Positions 9,002 to 18,075 of a stretch of 64,000 nt of DNA are shown piece by piece. The stretch is from Altererythrobacter sp. BO-6 (GTDB lineage Bacteria; Pseudomonadota; Alphaproteobacteria; Sphingomonadales; Sphingomonadaceae), in NCBI RefSeq assembly GCF_011047315.1, contig NZ_CP049259.1, positions 2,971,716-3,035,715 of the forward strand. The letters run 5' to 3'. Under the pieces are notes generated by a model. It was not told where the DNA came from, ran no database searches, and saw nothing but the letters and a program-made list of their open reading frames with translations. The stretch's first letter is position 1. Every line of letters starts with the position of its first letter. The translations under genes and the position numbers were made by a program.

Positions 9002-9777
9002 TGGCTGCCCGAGCGCTTGATCTGGCTGCGGAACCGCCCGAGTTCATGGCTGCGAATTTCGCGCGCGGCACCGCGCGGAAGATCTTCGAGTTCGAACGGG
9101 CCATAGGCGGTGCGGATCAGGCGGCTGACCTGCAGGCCAAGGTGTTCCAGCACTTTGCGCACTTCGCGGTTCTTGCCTTCAGTGATGGTCAGTTCGATCC
9201 ACTGGTTGCGGCCGGTGCGCCGCTCAAGATTGGCGTCGATGCTGCCGTAATGGACGCCATCAATAGTGATCCCGTCGATCAGCTCTTCCAGCATTTCCTG
9301 CGTTACATCGCCGAATGTGCGCGCACGATATGTGCGCGGGATGCCGGAGGAAGGCAGCTCCATCTGGCGCTTCAACTCGCCGTCATTGGTCAGCAGCAGC
9401 AAGCCTTCGGTGTTGAGGTCAAGCCTGCCGACCGGCATCAGCCGCGGGGTTTTGCGGGGCAAGGCGTTGCGCAGCGCATTGTAGATAGTGGGGCGCCCTT
9501 TGGGATCGCTTTCGGCGGTGATCAGGCCGGTCGGCTTGTGAAAGGCGAACAGCCGGGTCGGCTCTGGTGCGGCAACTGGCTTTCCGTCCACCGTCACGCC
9601 GCGCAGGTCCTTCAGGATCGTAGCCGGCGTTTCCAGGATGAGCCCGTCAATGGCCACGCGCCGATCCGCAATCATGCGCTCCACCTCGCGGCGGCTGGCG
9701 ACACCAGCGCGCGCCAGCAACTTGGCGATGCGTTCGCCTTCGGGGCGATCACCAGCGGGGCGGGGGTTGTCAGGCAT
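8998..9777 (-). CDS. 23S rRNA pseudouridine synthase, RsuA/RluB family
   Basis: A 259-residue pseudouridine synthase. An N-terminal S4 RNA-binding domain (ERIAKLLARAGVASRREVE, about residues 14-32) is followed by the catalytic domain, with the active-site Asp in GRLDLNTEGLLLLTNDG (about residue 115). The late motif EGKNREVRKVLEHLGL is typical of RsuA/RluB/RluE/RluF. An S4 domain plus this length fit RluB (psi2605 of 23S rRNA) best, but RsuA cannot be excluded from sequence alone. It is the promoter-proximal gene of a two-gene unit with rsmD. Confidence 0.88.
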   Translation of the reverse strand: MPDNPRPAGDRPEGERIAKLLARAGVASRREVERMIADRRVAIDGLILETPATILKDLRGVTVDGKPVAAPEPTRLFAFHKPTGLITAESDPKGRPTIYNALRNALPRKTPRLMPVGRLDLNTEGLLLLTNDGELKRQMELPSSGIPRTYRARTFGDVTQEMLEELIDGITIDGVHYGSIDANLERRTGRNQWIELTITEGKNREVRKVLEHLGLQVSRLIRTAYGPFELEDLPRGAAREIRSHELGRFRSQIKRSGSQ

Positions 9778-9794
9778 ATCCGCCGGTTACGCGT

Positions 9795-10955
9795 TCAATT
9801 GACCGCGCGCAACGCCTCTTCGACAATCTCGTGGAAGCGATGGACGCCGCCTTCTAGCGTGCCCAGCGTCAGTTCGGGCACCGCACCGGTCGAAAGCCCC
9901 TGCTGGCCCAATTCGGCGGCGCGGAAGTCCTCGCTGGCGAATACGCCCCCGTCGAGCAAGGCCCAGCTGCGTTCCCAATGGTCGCGCGCCTTTTCCGTTG
10001 CGGGCGCCTCGGGGATGAGCATGAAGTCCTCGACCAGCGTCAGGTCATGCGCCTGCGGCATCAGCACCATGACATTGAGGTAATCCGGGCTGGGGATGAT
10101 GATGGTGGCGGGCAGCAACTGGTAAGCGAAGGTGACGACGCGGCGCAGCGCGGCCATATCGGTCAGGTCCACGCCCTCCATCTCCTCCAGCCGCCCGACG
10201 GCGCTGCGTTGGTGCGGGCCGATCTGGTCACCGCTGGTCACCCCGTCCTTGAAGAAGGGGCCGATCGTCTGCGCGTGCAGGCGGGTGACATGGTAGCTTT
10301 CCAGGAAAGCATCCATGATCAGCTTCCAATTGCCTTTCACGGTGTGGAGCTTGCGCCGGAACAGCACCAGGTCGCGCGTGCCGAAGGTGTCGAGATCCTC
10401 GCCGAGCTTGCGGGCATCGGTAAAGTCTGCGCCTTCAACCGGCGCAAACCAGATCAACCCGCCAGCTTCGCAGCTGGGCAGTTCGACCAGGCCGTAATCG
10501 CCCTTGTCCATGCCGGGGAATGTTTCCGGGCGTGGCAGGGCTAGCAGCTTGCCGTCGAGGCGATAGGTCCATGCGTGATAGGGGCAGACCAGTCGCTTGG
10601 CGCATTGCACGTCCGCGCCTTCGACCAGCCGCGTGCCGCGATGGCGGCAGACGTTGAGGAAGACATGTGCTGTCCCCTCGGCATCGCGGGTGATGAGGAG
10701 CGGGCGCCCGGTCGCATCATGCGGCACCGCCATGCCGGGTTCTGGCAGGAGGGCAGAGGGGCAAAGTACCTGCGGCAGCCGGTCGAACAGCGCTGTCTTT
10801 TCCCGCAAGAAGTGGTCAGGATCGGTGTAGACGCTCGCCGGGACGCGCCTGATCTCGCTTCCGCTGCGTTCTTCACCCCGGGCAATTGCTTCAGCCAGCG
10901 CCAGTTGCCCTTCGGTCGGGCGCAAAGGTGGTGATTTCGTATCAGCCTCGTTCAT
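9795..10955 (-). CDS. Aromatic ring-hydroxylating / Rieske non-haem iron oxygenase, alpha subunit
   Basis: A 386-residue oxygenase. The Rieske [2Fe-2S] ligands are visible as CRH near residue 103 and CPYH near residue 123, the C-x-H...C-x2-H pattern. The mononuclear iron site is in DAFLESYHVTRLH (about residues 215-227), giving the two His ligands; the third, acidic ligand should lie further on. Such subunits insert O2 into aromatic, choline-like or betaine-like substrates, using electrons from a separate reductase. No reductase, ferredoxin or beta subunit is adjacent, so the partner must be encoded elsewhere. Substrate is unknown. It diverges from the AmpG-like permease. Confidence 0.88.
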   Translation of the reverse strand: MNEADTKSPPLRPTEGQLALAEAIARGEERSGSEIRRVPASVYTDPDHFLREKTALFDRLPQVLCPSALLPEPGMAVPHDATGRPLLITRDAEGTAHVFLNVCRHRGTRLVEGADVQCAKRLVCPYHAWTYRLDGKLLALPRPETFPGMDKGDYGLVELPSCEAGGLIWFAPVEGADFTDARKLGEDLDTFGTRDLVLFRRKLHTVKGNWKLIMDAFLESYHVTRLHAQTIGPFFKDGVTSGDQIGPHQRSAVGRLEEMEGVDLTDMAALRRVVTFAYQLLPATIIIPSPDYLNVMVLMPQAHDLTLVEDFMLIPEAPATEKARDHWERSWALLDGGVFASEDFRAAELGQQGLSTGAVPELTLGTLEGGVHRFHEIVEEALRAVN

Positions 10956-11027
10956 CGGGGCGTTCCTATCTCAACTCTCCACGGCTAGTGTCGCACAAAT
11001 CGGAGCAATCAGGAAGGACGCTAGGGA

Positions 11028-12755
11028 ATGGCTGCAGCAGCTGCGACAGGAAAGAAATCCTCGTGGCGCATCCTTGGCCAGGCGCTGACCAACCGCAAAA
11101 CCGGCTTCATGCTTGTCTTCGGTTTTGCCAGCGGCCTGCCGTTTGCGCTGTTCCTGGGTACGCTGTTCGCCTGGCTGACCGAGGCCGAGGTTGAGCTGGA
11201 GACGATGGGCATCTTCTCGCTCATTGGGCTTGCCTATGCCTTCCAGTTCCTGTGGTCGCCGCTGATCGACAAGGTGGATATCCCGCTGCTGCGCAAGCTG
11301 GGCAAGCGCAAGCAATGGATCGTGCCGATGCAGGTGCTGCTGGGAACGATCCTGGTCACGCTCAGCCTGCTCGATCCGAAGTTGCAGCTGGGCATGTTCT
11401 CGCTGCTGGCCGGGATCGGCGCCTTCGCCAGCGCCACGCAGGATATCGCGATCAACGCCTGGCGCATCGACGTGGCAGACGAAGAGGCAACGCTCGATAT
11501 CCTCTCCACGATCTACCAGATGGGATACCGCTTTTCGTCGCTGGTCGGCGGGGCATTGGGCCTGATCATCGCGGCGCGGATCGGCTGGCCGGAAACCTAT
11601 ATGCTGATGGGTGGGATTCTGCTGGCAGCGGGCTTCATCGGCTTGTTCGCGCCGAATGCAGACGGGGATGCCGCCAACACGATGGCGGCCAGCGATGCGC
11701 AGGTGCGGGTGCTGCGCCAGGCGGGCGAACTTGCACCCCATGTCCGCAACCGTGCACTGGCAGTGGTCGGAATTCTGTGGGCGGGTGCGATTGCTGTTGT
11801 GCTGGCGTTCATGATCATGTCGCTGACCTATGCGCCTGAGGATCGGCCGAACCCGACGGAATTCACGGTCAATTTCGGGCCATGGATCATCGTCGCGACG
11901 ATCATCCTGCCTGCGCTGATTGCCGGCTGGCTGGCCTCACAGAAGAAGCAGGGGCTGAACCTGCTGGAAGAAGATGCGCCGCCATCGAAGGGGTTCGAGT
12001 TCGCGCTCGACCATCTCTATCGCGCGCTGGTGCTGCCGTTGGTCGAATTCGTCGGGCGGATGGGTTGGTCGCTGGTGCTGATCCTGGCGGTGGTGCTGAC
12101 CTATCGCATCTGCGACGCGATCTGGGGGACTTTCGCTTATCCGTTCTACCTGGGGGAGCTGCAGTACACCAATGACGAGGTCGCCTTTGCCTCCAAGTTC
12201 TTCGGTGTCGGTGCGATCATCCTCGGGTTGGCGCTGGGCGGCTGGATGCTGACCGCGTTAGGCCGCATGTTCACGCTGGCGCTGGGCGGGCTGCTCGCTG
12301 CGCTTACGAACCTGCTCTATGCCGACCTTGCCGTGGGCGGCCACCGCATGGCGGCGCTGAGCGATGCGACGGGCTTTACCTGGCTCATCGAGCAAATCCC
12401 TGAAATCGGCAGCGCCAAGCTCGCCAAACTGACGATCACGATCGGGTTCGAAAACCTCGCGATCGGAATTGCGGGTGCGGCCTATATCGCCTGGTTGTCC
12501 TCAATCGTGTCGAAACAGTTCAGCGCCGTACAATTCGCGCTGCTCTCATCGTTGACCATGCTGGTCGGCACGCTGGGGCGCGGCGCGCTGGGCGAGATGA
12601 TCGAGAACCAGGGCTATTTCGACGTTTTCGTGCTCACCACCTTCATCGGGCTGGGCGCGGTGGTGCTGGTGCTGCTGGAATGGGCGCGCGAGCGGCGCGC
12701 AGGCAAGGCTTCTGGAGTTGTGACGCCCGATGTTGCGGCTCAGCCAGCGGAGTGA
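11028..12755 (+). CDS. AmpG-like muropeptide MFS permease
   Basis: A 575-residue integral membrane protein with about 14 hydrophobic segments. The N-terminus (GFASGLPFALFLGTLFAWL and FLWSPLIDKVDIP) and the loop DIAINAWRIDVADEEA are characteristic of AmpG-type transporters, which import anhydromuropeptides for cell-wall recycling. E. coli AmpG has 491 residues; the extra length here sits mainly in a central loop near residues 205-330. Several hydrophobic stretches follow this loop, including GWSLVLILAVVLTYRICDAIW. No ampR or ampD is nearby. Assignment is good at family level, and substrate is inferred. It ends one base before the convergent folC stop. Confidence 0.85.
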   Translation: MAAAAATGKKSSWRILGQALTNRKTGFMLVFGFASGLPFALFLGTLFAWLTEAEVELETMGIFSLIGLAYAFQFLWSPLIDKVDIPLLRKLGKRKQWIVPMQVLLGTILVTLSLLDPKLQLGMFSLLAGIGAFASATQDIAINAWRIDVADEEATLDILSTIYQMGYRFSSLVGGALGLIIAARIGWPETYMLMGGILLAAGFIGLFAPNADGDAANTMAASDAQVRVLRQAGELAPHVRNRALAVVGILWAGAIAVVLAFMIMSLTYAPEDRPNPTEFTVNFGPWIIVATIILPALIAGWLASQKKQGLNLLEEDAPPSKGFEFALDHLYRALVLPLVEFVGRMGWSLVLILAVVLTYRICDAIWGTFAYPFYLGELQYTNDEVAFASKFFGVGAIILGLALGGWMLTALGRMFTLALGGLLAALTNLLYADLAVGGHRMAALSDATGFTWLIEQIPEIGSAKLAKLTITIGFENLAIGIAGAAYIAWLSSIVSKQFSAVQFALLSSLTMLVGTLGRGALGEMIENQGYFDVFVLTTFIGLGAVVLVLLEWARERRAGKASGVVTPDVAAQPAE

Positions 12756-13994
12756 TCAGTCCGGCAGCTGGTTGTTGAGCCGCAGCACTTCGCCCGCAAG
12801 GTAGAGCGAACCGGCGATCAGCACCGGCAAACCGTCGTCAGGTAGAGTGGCGAGGGCAGCAGGGACATCGGGCGCCGCGATCGCTCGCGGTCCGAACGCC
12901 TCAGCGGGGTACCAGTCATGTGCTGGCACGGGCACGGCGGTGATGCTGGCAAGCGAATCCCCGAGCGGGCCGATCAGCGAGGCGGGGTCCTTGCCTTCGA
13001 TCATGCCGATGACGAGATGTACTTTCTTGCCAGCGAAATGGCGGGCAAGGGCTTCACCTGCGCTGGGATTGTGCCCGCCGTCGAGCCACACTTCGCGGCC
13101 TCCGGTCAGCGGGCCATCGGAAAGGCGCTGCAGGCGTGCGGGCCACTTGGCCTTGGCAAGCCCTGCGCGAATTGCATCGGTTGATACGCTGATTGCGCGC
13201 TGATGCCGGAGCAAGGCCACGGCCAGGCCCGCATTGACCACCTGATGCGCGCCGGTCAGGCCGAGGGTGTTCTCGGCTAGGGGTTGGGCGATGTGCAGCG
13301 GCGCGCCAATTCGCTCAGCCACCACGGTGATGGCCTGCATCTCGAGTTCCGGCTGCGCGATCGTCACCAGTGGCACGCCCTTTTTGGCGATCCCCGCCTT
13401 CTCGAACGCAATCCGCGCCATTGGTTCGGTCGGCACGCCGTCTTCGGGCGCAAGCAGGAAGCGTTCGTGGTCCAGCCCCAGCGCCGCGATGCCGCAGGCG
13501 GCGAGCACAACGGGCGTCAGCACATTGGTCGCATCGAACCTGCCGCCCATGCCCACTTCGACCACGCAGGCGTCGGCGGGAGTACGGCTGAAGGCCAGGA
13601 AAGCCGCAGCAATGGTCACTTCGAAAAAGCTCGGATTCAGGTCCTCGCCCGCGTCGAGCACTTCTGCCAGTACTTCCGCCAGCGCTTCGTCAGAGATCAG
13701 TTCGCCCGCCAGCCGGATCCGCTCGTTATAGCGTACCAGATGCGGGCTGGTAGTGACGTGAACCTTGTAGCCCTCGGCCTCCAGCATCGCCCGCAGGAAG
13801 GCGCAGGTCGATCCCTTGCCGTTGGTGCCCGCGACATGGAACACCGGCGGCAGGCGCAGATGCGGATCGCCAAGGCGGGCGAGCAGGGCGGTGATCGTCT
13901 CCAGACCCAGGCGCCCTTGCGGCACGCTGAGTTGGCCCAGCCGGTCAAGCTGCGCCTGGACGCGCGGGTCGTCCGAGCGCCCGAAGTCGCGCAT
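12756..13994 (-). CDS. folC: Bifunctional dihydrofolate synthase / folylpolyglutamate synthase
   Basis: A 412-residue Mur-ligase-fold enzyme that adds glutamate to dihydropteroate and then to folates. The P-loop is HVAGTNGKGSTCAFLRAML (about residues 53-71). Further family marks are TSPHLVRYNERIRL, FFEVTIAAAFLAF and the segment EVGMGGRFDATNVL (about 150). The C-terminal ligand domain has VWLDGGHNPSAGEALA. It is the last gene of the lapA-pyrF-trpFBA-accD-folC unit, 10 bases after accD. The accD-folC pair next to trp genes is a common alphaproteobacterial arrangement. Confidence 0.96.
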   Translation of the reverse strand: MRDFGRSDDPRVQAQLDRLGQLSVPQGRLGLETITALLARLGDPHLRLPPVFHVAGTNGKGSTCAFLRAMLEAEGYKVHVTTSPHLVRYNERIRLAGELISDEALAEVLAEVLDAGEDLNPSFFEVTIAAAFLAFSRTPADACVVEVGMGGRFDATNVLTPVVLAACGIAALGLDHERFLLAPEDGVPTEPMARIAFEKAGIAKKGVPLVTIAQPELEMQAITVVAERIGAPLHIAQPLAENTLGLTGAHQVVNAGLAVALLRHQRAISVSTDAIRAGLAKAKWPARLQRLSDGPLTGGREVWLDGGHNPSAGEALARHFAGKKVHLVIGMIEGKDPASLIGPLGDSLASITAVPVPAHDWYPAEAFGPRAIAAPDVPAALATLPDDGLPVLIAGSLYLAGEVLRLNNQLPD

Positions 13995-14004
13995 GATGCC
14001 TGCC

Positions 14005-14853
14005 TTAAGCCGCCTTGCGCGGCTGGAGGTAGCCGAGCAGCGTCGCCAGCGTTTCCTTCAGGTTCGCCCGGTGCACCACCATGTCGACCATGCCGTGTTC
14101 GTGCAGATATTCGGCGCGCTGGAACCCCTCGGGCAATTTCTCGCGGATTGTGTCCTGGATCACCCGCTGGCCGGCAAAGCCGATCAAGGCGCCCGGCTCG
14201 GCGATATGGACGTCGCCCAGCATGGCATAGCTGGCGGTCACGCCGCCGGTGGTGGGATCGGTCAGGACCACGATATAGGGCAGCCCGGCCTCTTTCAGGC
14301 GCCGGGTCATCACCGTCGCCTTGGGCATTTGCATCAGGCTGAGGATGCCTTCCTGCATGCGTGCGCCGCCTGCCGCCGTCACGACGATATAGGCGCATTT
14401 GCGGTCGAGCGCCTTCTGCGCCCCGTCCACGAACGCCGCACCCACCGCCATGCCCATGGAGCCGCCCATGAAGCCGAAATCCTGCACGCCAACCACCGCC
14501 GGGCGCCCGTCGATCGCGCCCGATCCGACGCTGAATGCATCGGCATGCGGGCTTTTGGCGCGGGCCTGCTTCAGCCGGTCGGTGTATTTCTTGCTATCCT
14601 TGAAGCCGAGCGGGTCTTCGGCGACTTCGGGCTGGGGCAGCATTTCGAAACCGGCGTCGAGCAACAGCGCCAACCGTTGGTCGGCACTGATCCTGCCATG
14701 GTGTTCGCAGCGTGGGCAGACCCACAGATTGTCCTGATATTCCTGCTCGAACAGCATTTCCGCGCAGGACGGGCATTTGACCCACAGATCCTTATCGGTG
14801 GTGCGCTTGGGGCCACGGCTGAAGGAATTGCGGACGCGTGTGAACCAGTTCAT
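14005..14853 (-). CDS. accD: Acetyl-CoA carboxylase carboxyltransferase subunit beta
   Basis: A 282-residue carboxyltransferase beta subunit, part of the cytoplasmic acetyl-CoA carboxylase that makes malonyl-CoA. The N-terminal zinc finger is visible as two CxxC pairs, CPSC (about residue 26) and CPRC (about 45). The crotonase-like core carries [27 protein letters not shown] and [15 protein letters not shown], followed by [16 protein letters not shown]. The ATG at 14853 is preferred over an upstream one because AGGAAG lies 6 bases before it and MNWFTRVRN is the family start. It follows trpA by 10 bases in the same operon. Confidence 0.97.
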   Translation of the reverse strand: MNWFTRVRNSFSRGPKRTTDKDLWVKCPSCAEMLFEQEYQDNLWVCPRCEHHGRISADQRLALLLDAGFEMLPQPEVAEDPLGFKDSKKYTDRLKQARAKSPHADAFSVGSGAIDGRPAVVGVQDFGFMGGSMGMAVGAAFVDGAQKALDRKCAYIVVTAAGGARMQEGILSLMQMPKATVMTRRLKEAGLPYIVVLTDPTTGGVTASYAMLGDVHIAEPGALIGFAGQRVIQDTIREKLPEGFQRAEYLHEHGMVDMVVHRANLKETLATLLGYLQPRKAA

Positions 14854-14863
14854 CTGTATCTTC

Positions 14864-15643
14864 CTAGCGCGCGGTACGAACCGCTTGGGCAAGAGCCGAA
14901 GTCAGCTCCTTTAGCTTGGCAGGGGCGTCTTTGCCAAATTCGCCGACCAGTTCGACCAGTGCCGATCCGACCACAACGCCGTCAGCAACCCTGGCGATGT
15001 CGCGCGCCTGTTCGGGCGTGCGCACGCCAAAGCCGACAGCGACCGGCAGTTCGGTCGATTGCTTGATGCGGCTGACATTGGCTTCGATCGATTCGATCGC
15101 GGCCTGTTGCTTGCCGGTGATCCCAGCAACGGAGACGTAATAGAGAAACCCGCCCGAGCCTTCGAGCACGGCGGGCAGCCGCGCGGCATCGGTGGTGGGG
15201 GTCGAAAGGCGGATCGGAGCGATCCCCTGGGCGCGCAATGTGGGGCCCAGCTCCTGGTCTTCCTCTGGCGGGATATCGACGCAGATCACGCCATCCACGC
15301 CGCAACCTTTGCATTCGGCAGCGAACCATTCGGCCCCGCGATGCACCATCGGATTGGCATAGCCCATCAGCACCAGCGGCACATCCGGGTGACGGTCGCG
15401 GAATTCATTGGCGATCAGCAGCACGTCGGCGGTCTTCGTGCCCGCGCCGAGGCTGCGCAGGTTCGCGGCCTGGATTGCAGGACCATCGGCCATCGGATCG
15501 GTAAAGGGCATGCCCAGCTCAATCACGTCCGCGCCGCCTTCAACCAGCGCGTCGAGATTGGCTGCAGTGTCGCCGTCGCCCGCTGTGATGAAGCAGACGA
15601 GCGCCGGGTGGGGCTTAGAGAAGGCTGAGGAGAGGCGGGTCAA
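14864..15643 (-). CDS. trpA: Tryptophan synthase alpha subunit
   Basis: A 259-residue TIM-barrel enzyme that cleaves indole-3-glycerol phosphate. Catalytic Glu and Asp are in [14 protein letters not shown] (about residues 42-55), equivalent to E. coli Glu49 and Asp60. The phosphate-binding loops [11 protein letters not shown] and [10 protein letters not shown] are present in the second half. Translation starts with TTG at 15643, overlapping the stop of the upstream small membrane gene by 4 bases (TTGA). The sequence GGAAG lies just before it inside that gene. Start use therefore depends on translation of the inserted small gene. Confidence 0.97.
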   Translation of the reverse strand: MTRLSSAFSKPHPALVCFITAGDGDTAANLDALVEGGADVIELGMPFTDPMADGPAIQAANLRSLGAGTKTADVLLIANEFRDRHPDVPLVLMGYANPMVHRGAEWFAAECKGCGVDGVICVDIPPEEDQELGPTLRAQGIAPIRLSTPTTDAARLPAVLEGSGGFLYYVSVAGITGKQQAAIESIEANVSRIKQSTELPVAVGFGVRTPEQARDIARVADGVVVGSALVELVGEFGKDAPAKLKELTSALAQAVRTAR

Positions 15644-15849
15644 CTGATTTCTTCCGCGTTTTTGCCGGCCGCGCGCTCACTGAGCCACCGGTTGAAGTAG
15701 AAAACCGCAAGACCTGCGACAAAGAACTTCGCATCACTTGGGGTCAGCTTAAAACCGTCTCCGAAGAAGTAGCTTGCGATTGGTACCAATGTAAGCGTGC
15801 AAAGTGTTGAGAAGGCAATGCCTGCGAGCAAGGTCTTTACGGCTTGCAT
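15640..15849 (-). CDS. Small two-helix membrane protein inserted between trpB and trpA
   Basis: A 69-residue protein, unrecognised. Two hydrophobic segments are visible, about residues 6-29 (LLAGIAFSTLCTLTLVPIAS) and 41-56 (KFFVAGLAVFYFNRWL), followed by a charged tail [13 protein letters not shown]. An inner-membrane location is inferred. The ATG shares one base with the trpB stop (TGATG) and has GGAG 6 bases upstream. Its own stop overlaps the trpA TTG, so it is coupled on both sides. Its base composition is visibly less GC-rich than trpA and trpB, with more A/T third positions, suggesting a later arrival. It is not part of standard trp operons. No function is claimed. Confidence 0.75.
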   Translation of the reverse strand: MQAVKTLLAGIAFSTLCTLTLVPIASYFFGDGFKLTPSDAKFFVAGLAVFYFNRWLSERAAGKNAEEIS

Positions 15850-17063
15850 CACATCTCCACTCCCAGCTTCTCCGCCACGGTGAAGATGTCCTTGTCGCCG
15901 CGGCCGCACAGGTTCGCGAGGATGATCGCATCGTCGGGCATCTGCTTCGCTACTTTGGCCACCGCCGCGATGGCGTGGCTGGGTTCGAGTGCAGGTATGA
16001 TCCCCTCGGTGCGGCAGAGCAGCTGGAAGGCGTCGAGCGCTTCGTCATCGGTTACGGCGGTGTATTCGACCCGGCCCGATTCCTTGAGCCAGGCGTGTTC
16101 CGGCCCGATGCCGGGATAGTCGAGACCGGCGCTGATCGAGTGGCCTTCGGTGATCTGGCCGTCATCGTCCTGCAGCAGATAGGTCTTGTTGCCATGCAGG
16201 ATGCCGGGCGAACCGCCGAGCAGGCTGGCCGCGTGCTGGTCACCATCGAGGCCATAGCCTGCCGCTTCCACGCCCAGCATCTTCACATCGGTATCGTCGA
16301 GGAAGGGATGGAACAGCCCCAGCGCATTCGATCCGCCTCCGATTGCTGCCACCAGCAAATCGGGCAGGCGCCCCGTCCGGCTGAGCATCTGCGCGCGCGC
16401 TTCCTTGCCGATCACGCTCTGGAAGTTGCGCACCATCTCGGGGTACGGATGCGGGCCTGCGGCCGTGCCGATGATGTAGAAGGTGTCATGCACATTCGCG
16501 ACCCAGTCACGCAGGGCCTCGTTCATTGCATCTTTCAGCGTCGCCGCCCCGGCGGTGACCGGAACGACCTCCGCGCCAAGCAGCTTCATGCGGAACACAT
16601 TGGGCGACTGTCGCCTGACATCTTCCGCGCCCATGTAGACCACGCAGGGGAGGCCAAAGCGCGCGCAGACCGTGGCTGTGGCAACGCCGTGCTGGCCTGC
16701 GCCGGTTTCCGCGATAATACGCGTCTTGCCCATGCGGATCGCCAGCAGGATCTGCCCGATGCAATTGTTGATCTTGTGCGCGCCGGTGTGGTTGAGCTCG
16801 TCACGCTTGAACCAGACCTGCGCGCCGCCCAGCGCTTCCGTCAACCGCTCGGCAAAATAGAGCGGGGAAGGGCGCCCCACATAATGTTCGAGCAGATCGT
16901 CGAATTCGGCCTGGAAGCTCGCGTCGGCCTGTGCCGCGCGATACTCGCGCTCAAGGTCAAGGATCAGCGGCATCAGCGTTTCGGCGACATAACGTCCGCC
17001 GAACTGGCCAAAGTGCCCGCGTTCGTCAGGCTGGTTGCGAAAGGTGTTTTTTATCTCGGTCAT
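15849..17063 (-). CDS. trpB: Tryptophan synthase beta subunit
   Basis: A 404-residue PLP enzyme that condenses indole with serine. The PLP lysine is in [12 protein letters not shown] (about residue 93), and the phosphate-binding glycine loop is [12 protein letters not shown] (about 237-248). The catalytic Glu region reads [15 protein letters not shown] (about 113-127). The C-terminus has the expected [11 protein letters not shown]. Its ATG overlaps the trpF stop by 4 bases, and its stop overlaps the following small membrane gene. It forms the alpha2beta2 synthase with trpA, which channels indole. Confidence 0.98.
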   Translation of the reverse strand: MTEIKNTFRNQPDERGHFGQFGGRYVAETLMPLILDLEREYRAAQADASFQAEFDDLLEHYVGRPSPLYFAERLTEALGGAQVWFKRDELNHTGAHKINNCIGQILLAIRMGKTRIIAETGAGQHGVATATVCARFGLPCVVYMGAEDVRRQSPNVFRMKLLGAEVVPVTAGAATLKDAMNEALRDWVANVHDTFYIIGTAAGPHPYPEMVRNFQSVIGKEARAQMLSRTGRLPDLLVAAIGGGSNALGLFHPFLDDTDVKMLGVEAAGYGLDGDQHAASLLGGSPGILHGNKTYLLQDDDGQITEGHSISAGLDYPGIGPEHAWLKESGRVEYTAVTDDEALDAFQLLCRTEGIIPALEPSHAIAAVAKVAKQMPDDAIILANLCGRGDKDIFTVAEKLGVEM

Positions 17064-17692
17064 ACTGATCGGGCCGCTTCGCAGAACGCAGCGATCAAGT
17101 CCACATCCTTAACACCGGGCGCGGTCTCGACGCCCGATGCGGTGTCGACCAGCGGCGCGCCGGTCTGGCGGATCGCCTCGGCCACGTTGTCGGGCGTCAG
17201 GCCACCGGCCAGCGCCCAGTCGACCCGGTGGACATGGCCCTGCAGCAGCTCCCACATGAAGGTTTCGCCGGTGCCGCCGGGCATGGCCTTGGCCGGCGCA
17301 TCGAACAGCAGGCGGTCAACCTTGCCGATGAATTTCGCGCTGCGTTCAAGCGTTCCGGCGTCTTTCATGCCCAGCGCCTTCCACACTTCGACCCCGGCCT
17401 TTTCGCGCACCAGGCCCACCCACTCGGGCGTTTCCCCACCGTGAAACTGGACCACGTCGGGCTTCACCCCGGCGATGGCGCGGGCGGTGTATTCCGGGTC
17501 GGCATTGGCGAGCAGCAGCACGGTGATGATGCGTCCCCGCGCCAGCTCGCGCAGTTCGGCGGCACGCTCGATCGGGACGTAGCGCGGGCTCGGCTCATAC
17601 AGGTTCAGCCCGATATGCGTGGCCCCGGCCGCAATCGCGGCTTCCACGGTCTCGGTGGTCGATAGCCCGCAAATCTTGATCTGGGTTGGCAC
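17060..17692 (-). CDS. trpF: Phosphoribosylanthranilate isomerase
   Basis: A 210-residue TIM barrel catalysing the Amadori rearrangement of phosphoribosylanthranilate in tryptophan synthesis. The catalytic Cys is in [11 protein letters not shown] (about residues 6-16) and the catalytic Asp is in LLFDAPAKA (about residue 129). The phosphate site includes [14 protein letters not shown] and [14 protein letters not shown]. Length is normal. It is 16 bases downstream of the VOC gene and overlaps trpB. I see no trp leader peptide or attenuator hairpin before it. Confidence 0.97.
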   Translation of the reverse strand: MPTQIKICGLSTTETVEAAIAAGATHIGLNLYEPSPRYVPIERAAELRELARGRIITVLLLANADPEYTARAIAGVKPDVVQFHGGETPEWVGLVREKAGVEVWKALGMKDAGTLERSAKFIGKVDRLLFDAPAKAMPGGTGETFMWELLQGHVHRVDWALAGGLTPDNVAEAIRQTGAPLVDTASGVETAPGVKDVDLIAAFCEAARSV

Positions 17693-17708
17693 GGCGGCGT
17701 CCTTAACG

Positions 17709-18074
17709 TCAGCTGGGGTTCTGGACCAGCCTTAACAAGGTACCGTCGGGATCGACCATATAGGCAATGGTCATCCCGCTCGCTTCCAGTTTGGGTGGAT
17801 TGATGCGCGGCCAACCGGTGCTCGTCTCGGGGATGCCTGCTTCTTTGCAGACTTTATAGAAGCCCACGAGGTCGTCCAGCCTCAAGCAGCATCCAAAGGA
17901 ACTGCTGCCCGGTTCGAGGTCAGGATAGGGGAAGAATTCCAGCGTGGTCCCGCCGCGTTCCAGGGTCATCCAGCCCTGACTGCGCCACCTGGTCTGGAAA
18001 CCTAAGGCGCGGTAATATGCCTCGGTAATATCAAAGCTGCGCGAAGGCAGGTTGGGCGTGGCGTGGTCGGCCAT
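17709..18074 (-). CDS. VOC (glyoxalase/bleomycin resistance) family protein
   Basis: A 121-residue protein with the paired beta-alpha-beta-beta-beta modules of the vicinal-oxygen-chelate superfamily. Recognisable parts are the opening PNLPSRSFDITEAYYRALGF, RSQGWMTLERGGTTLEFFPYPD in the middle, and MTIAYMVDPDGTLLRLVQNP at the end. Close relatives are often annotated as bleomycin-resistance or glyoxalase-like proteins. The substrate is unknown here. It sits one base from the pyrF stop and 16 bases before trpF, so it is co-transcribed with pyrimidine and tryptophan genes. Confidence 0.85.
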   Translation of the reverse strand: MADHATPNLPSRSFDITEAYYRALGFQTRWRSQGWMTLERGGTTLEFFPYPDLEPGSSSFGCCLRLDDLVGFYKVCKEAGIPETSTGWPRINPPKLEASGMTIAYMVDPDGTLLRLVQNPS

Positions 18075-18075
18075 G

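Noticed and set aside
15804..17444. A 546-codon plus-strand frame opposite trpB and trpF
   Set aside because: Antisense shadow of well-supported genes; low-complexity Arg/His/Gln composition and no ribosome site.
17693..17708. A trp attenuator or leader peptide before trpF
   Set aside because: The gap is 16 bases inside an operon; no Trp-codon run or alternative hairpins are present.
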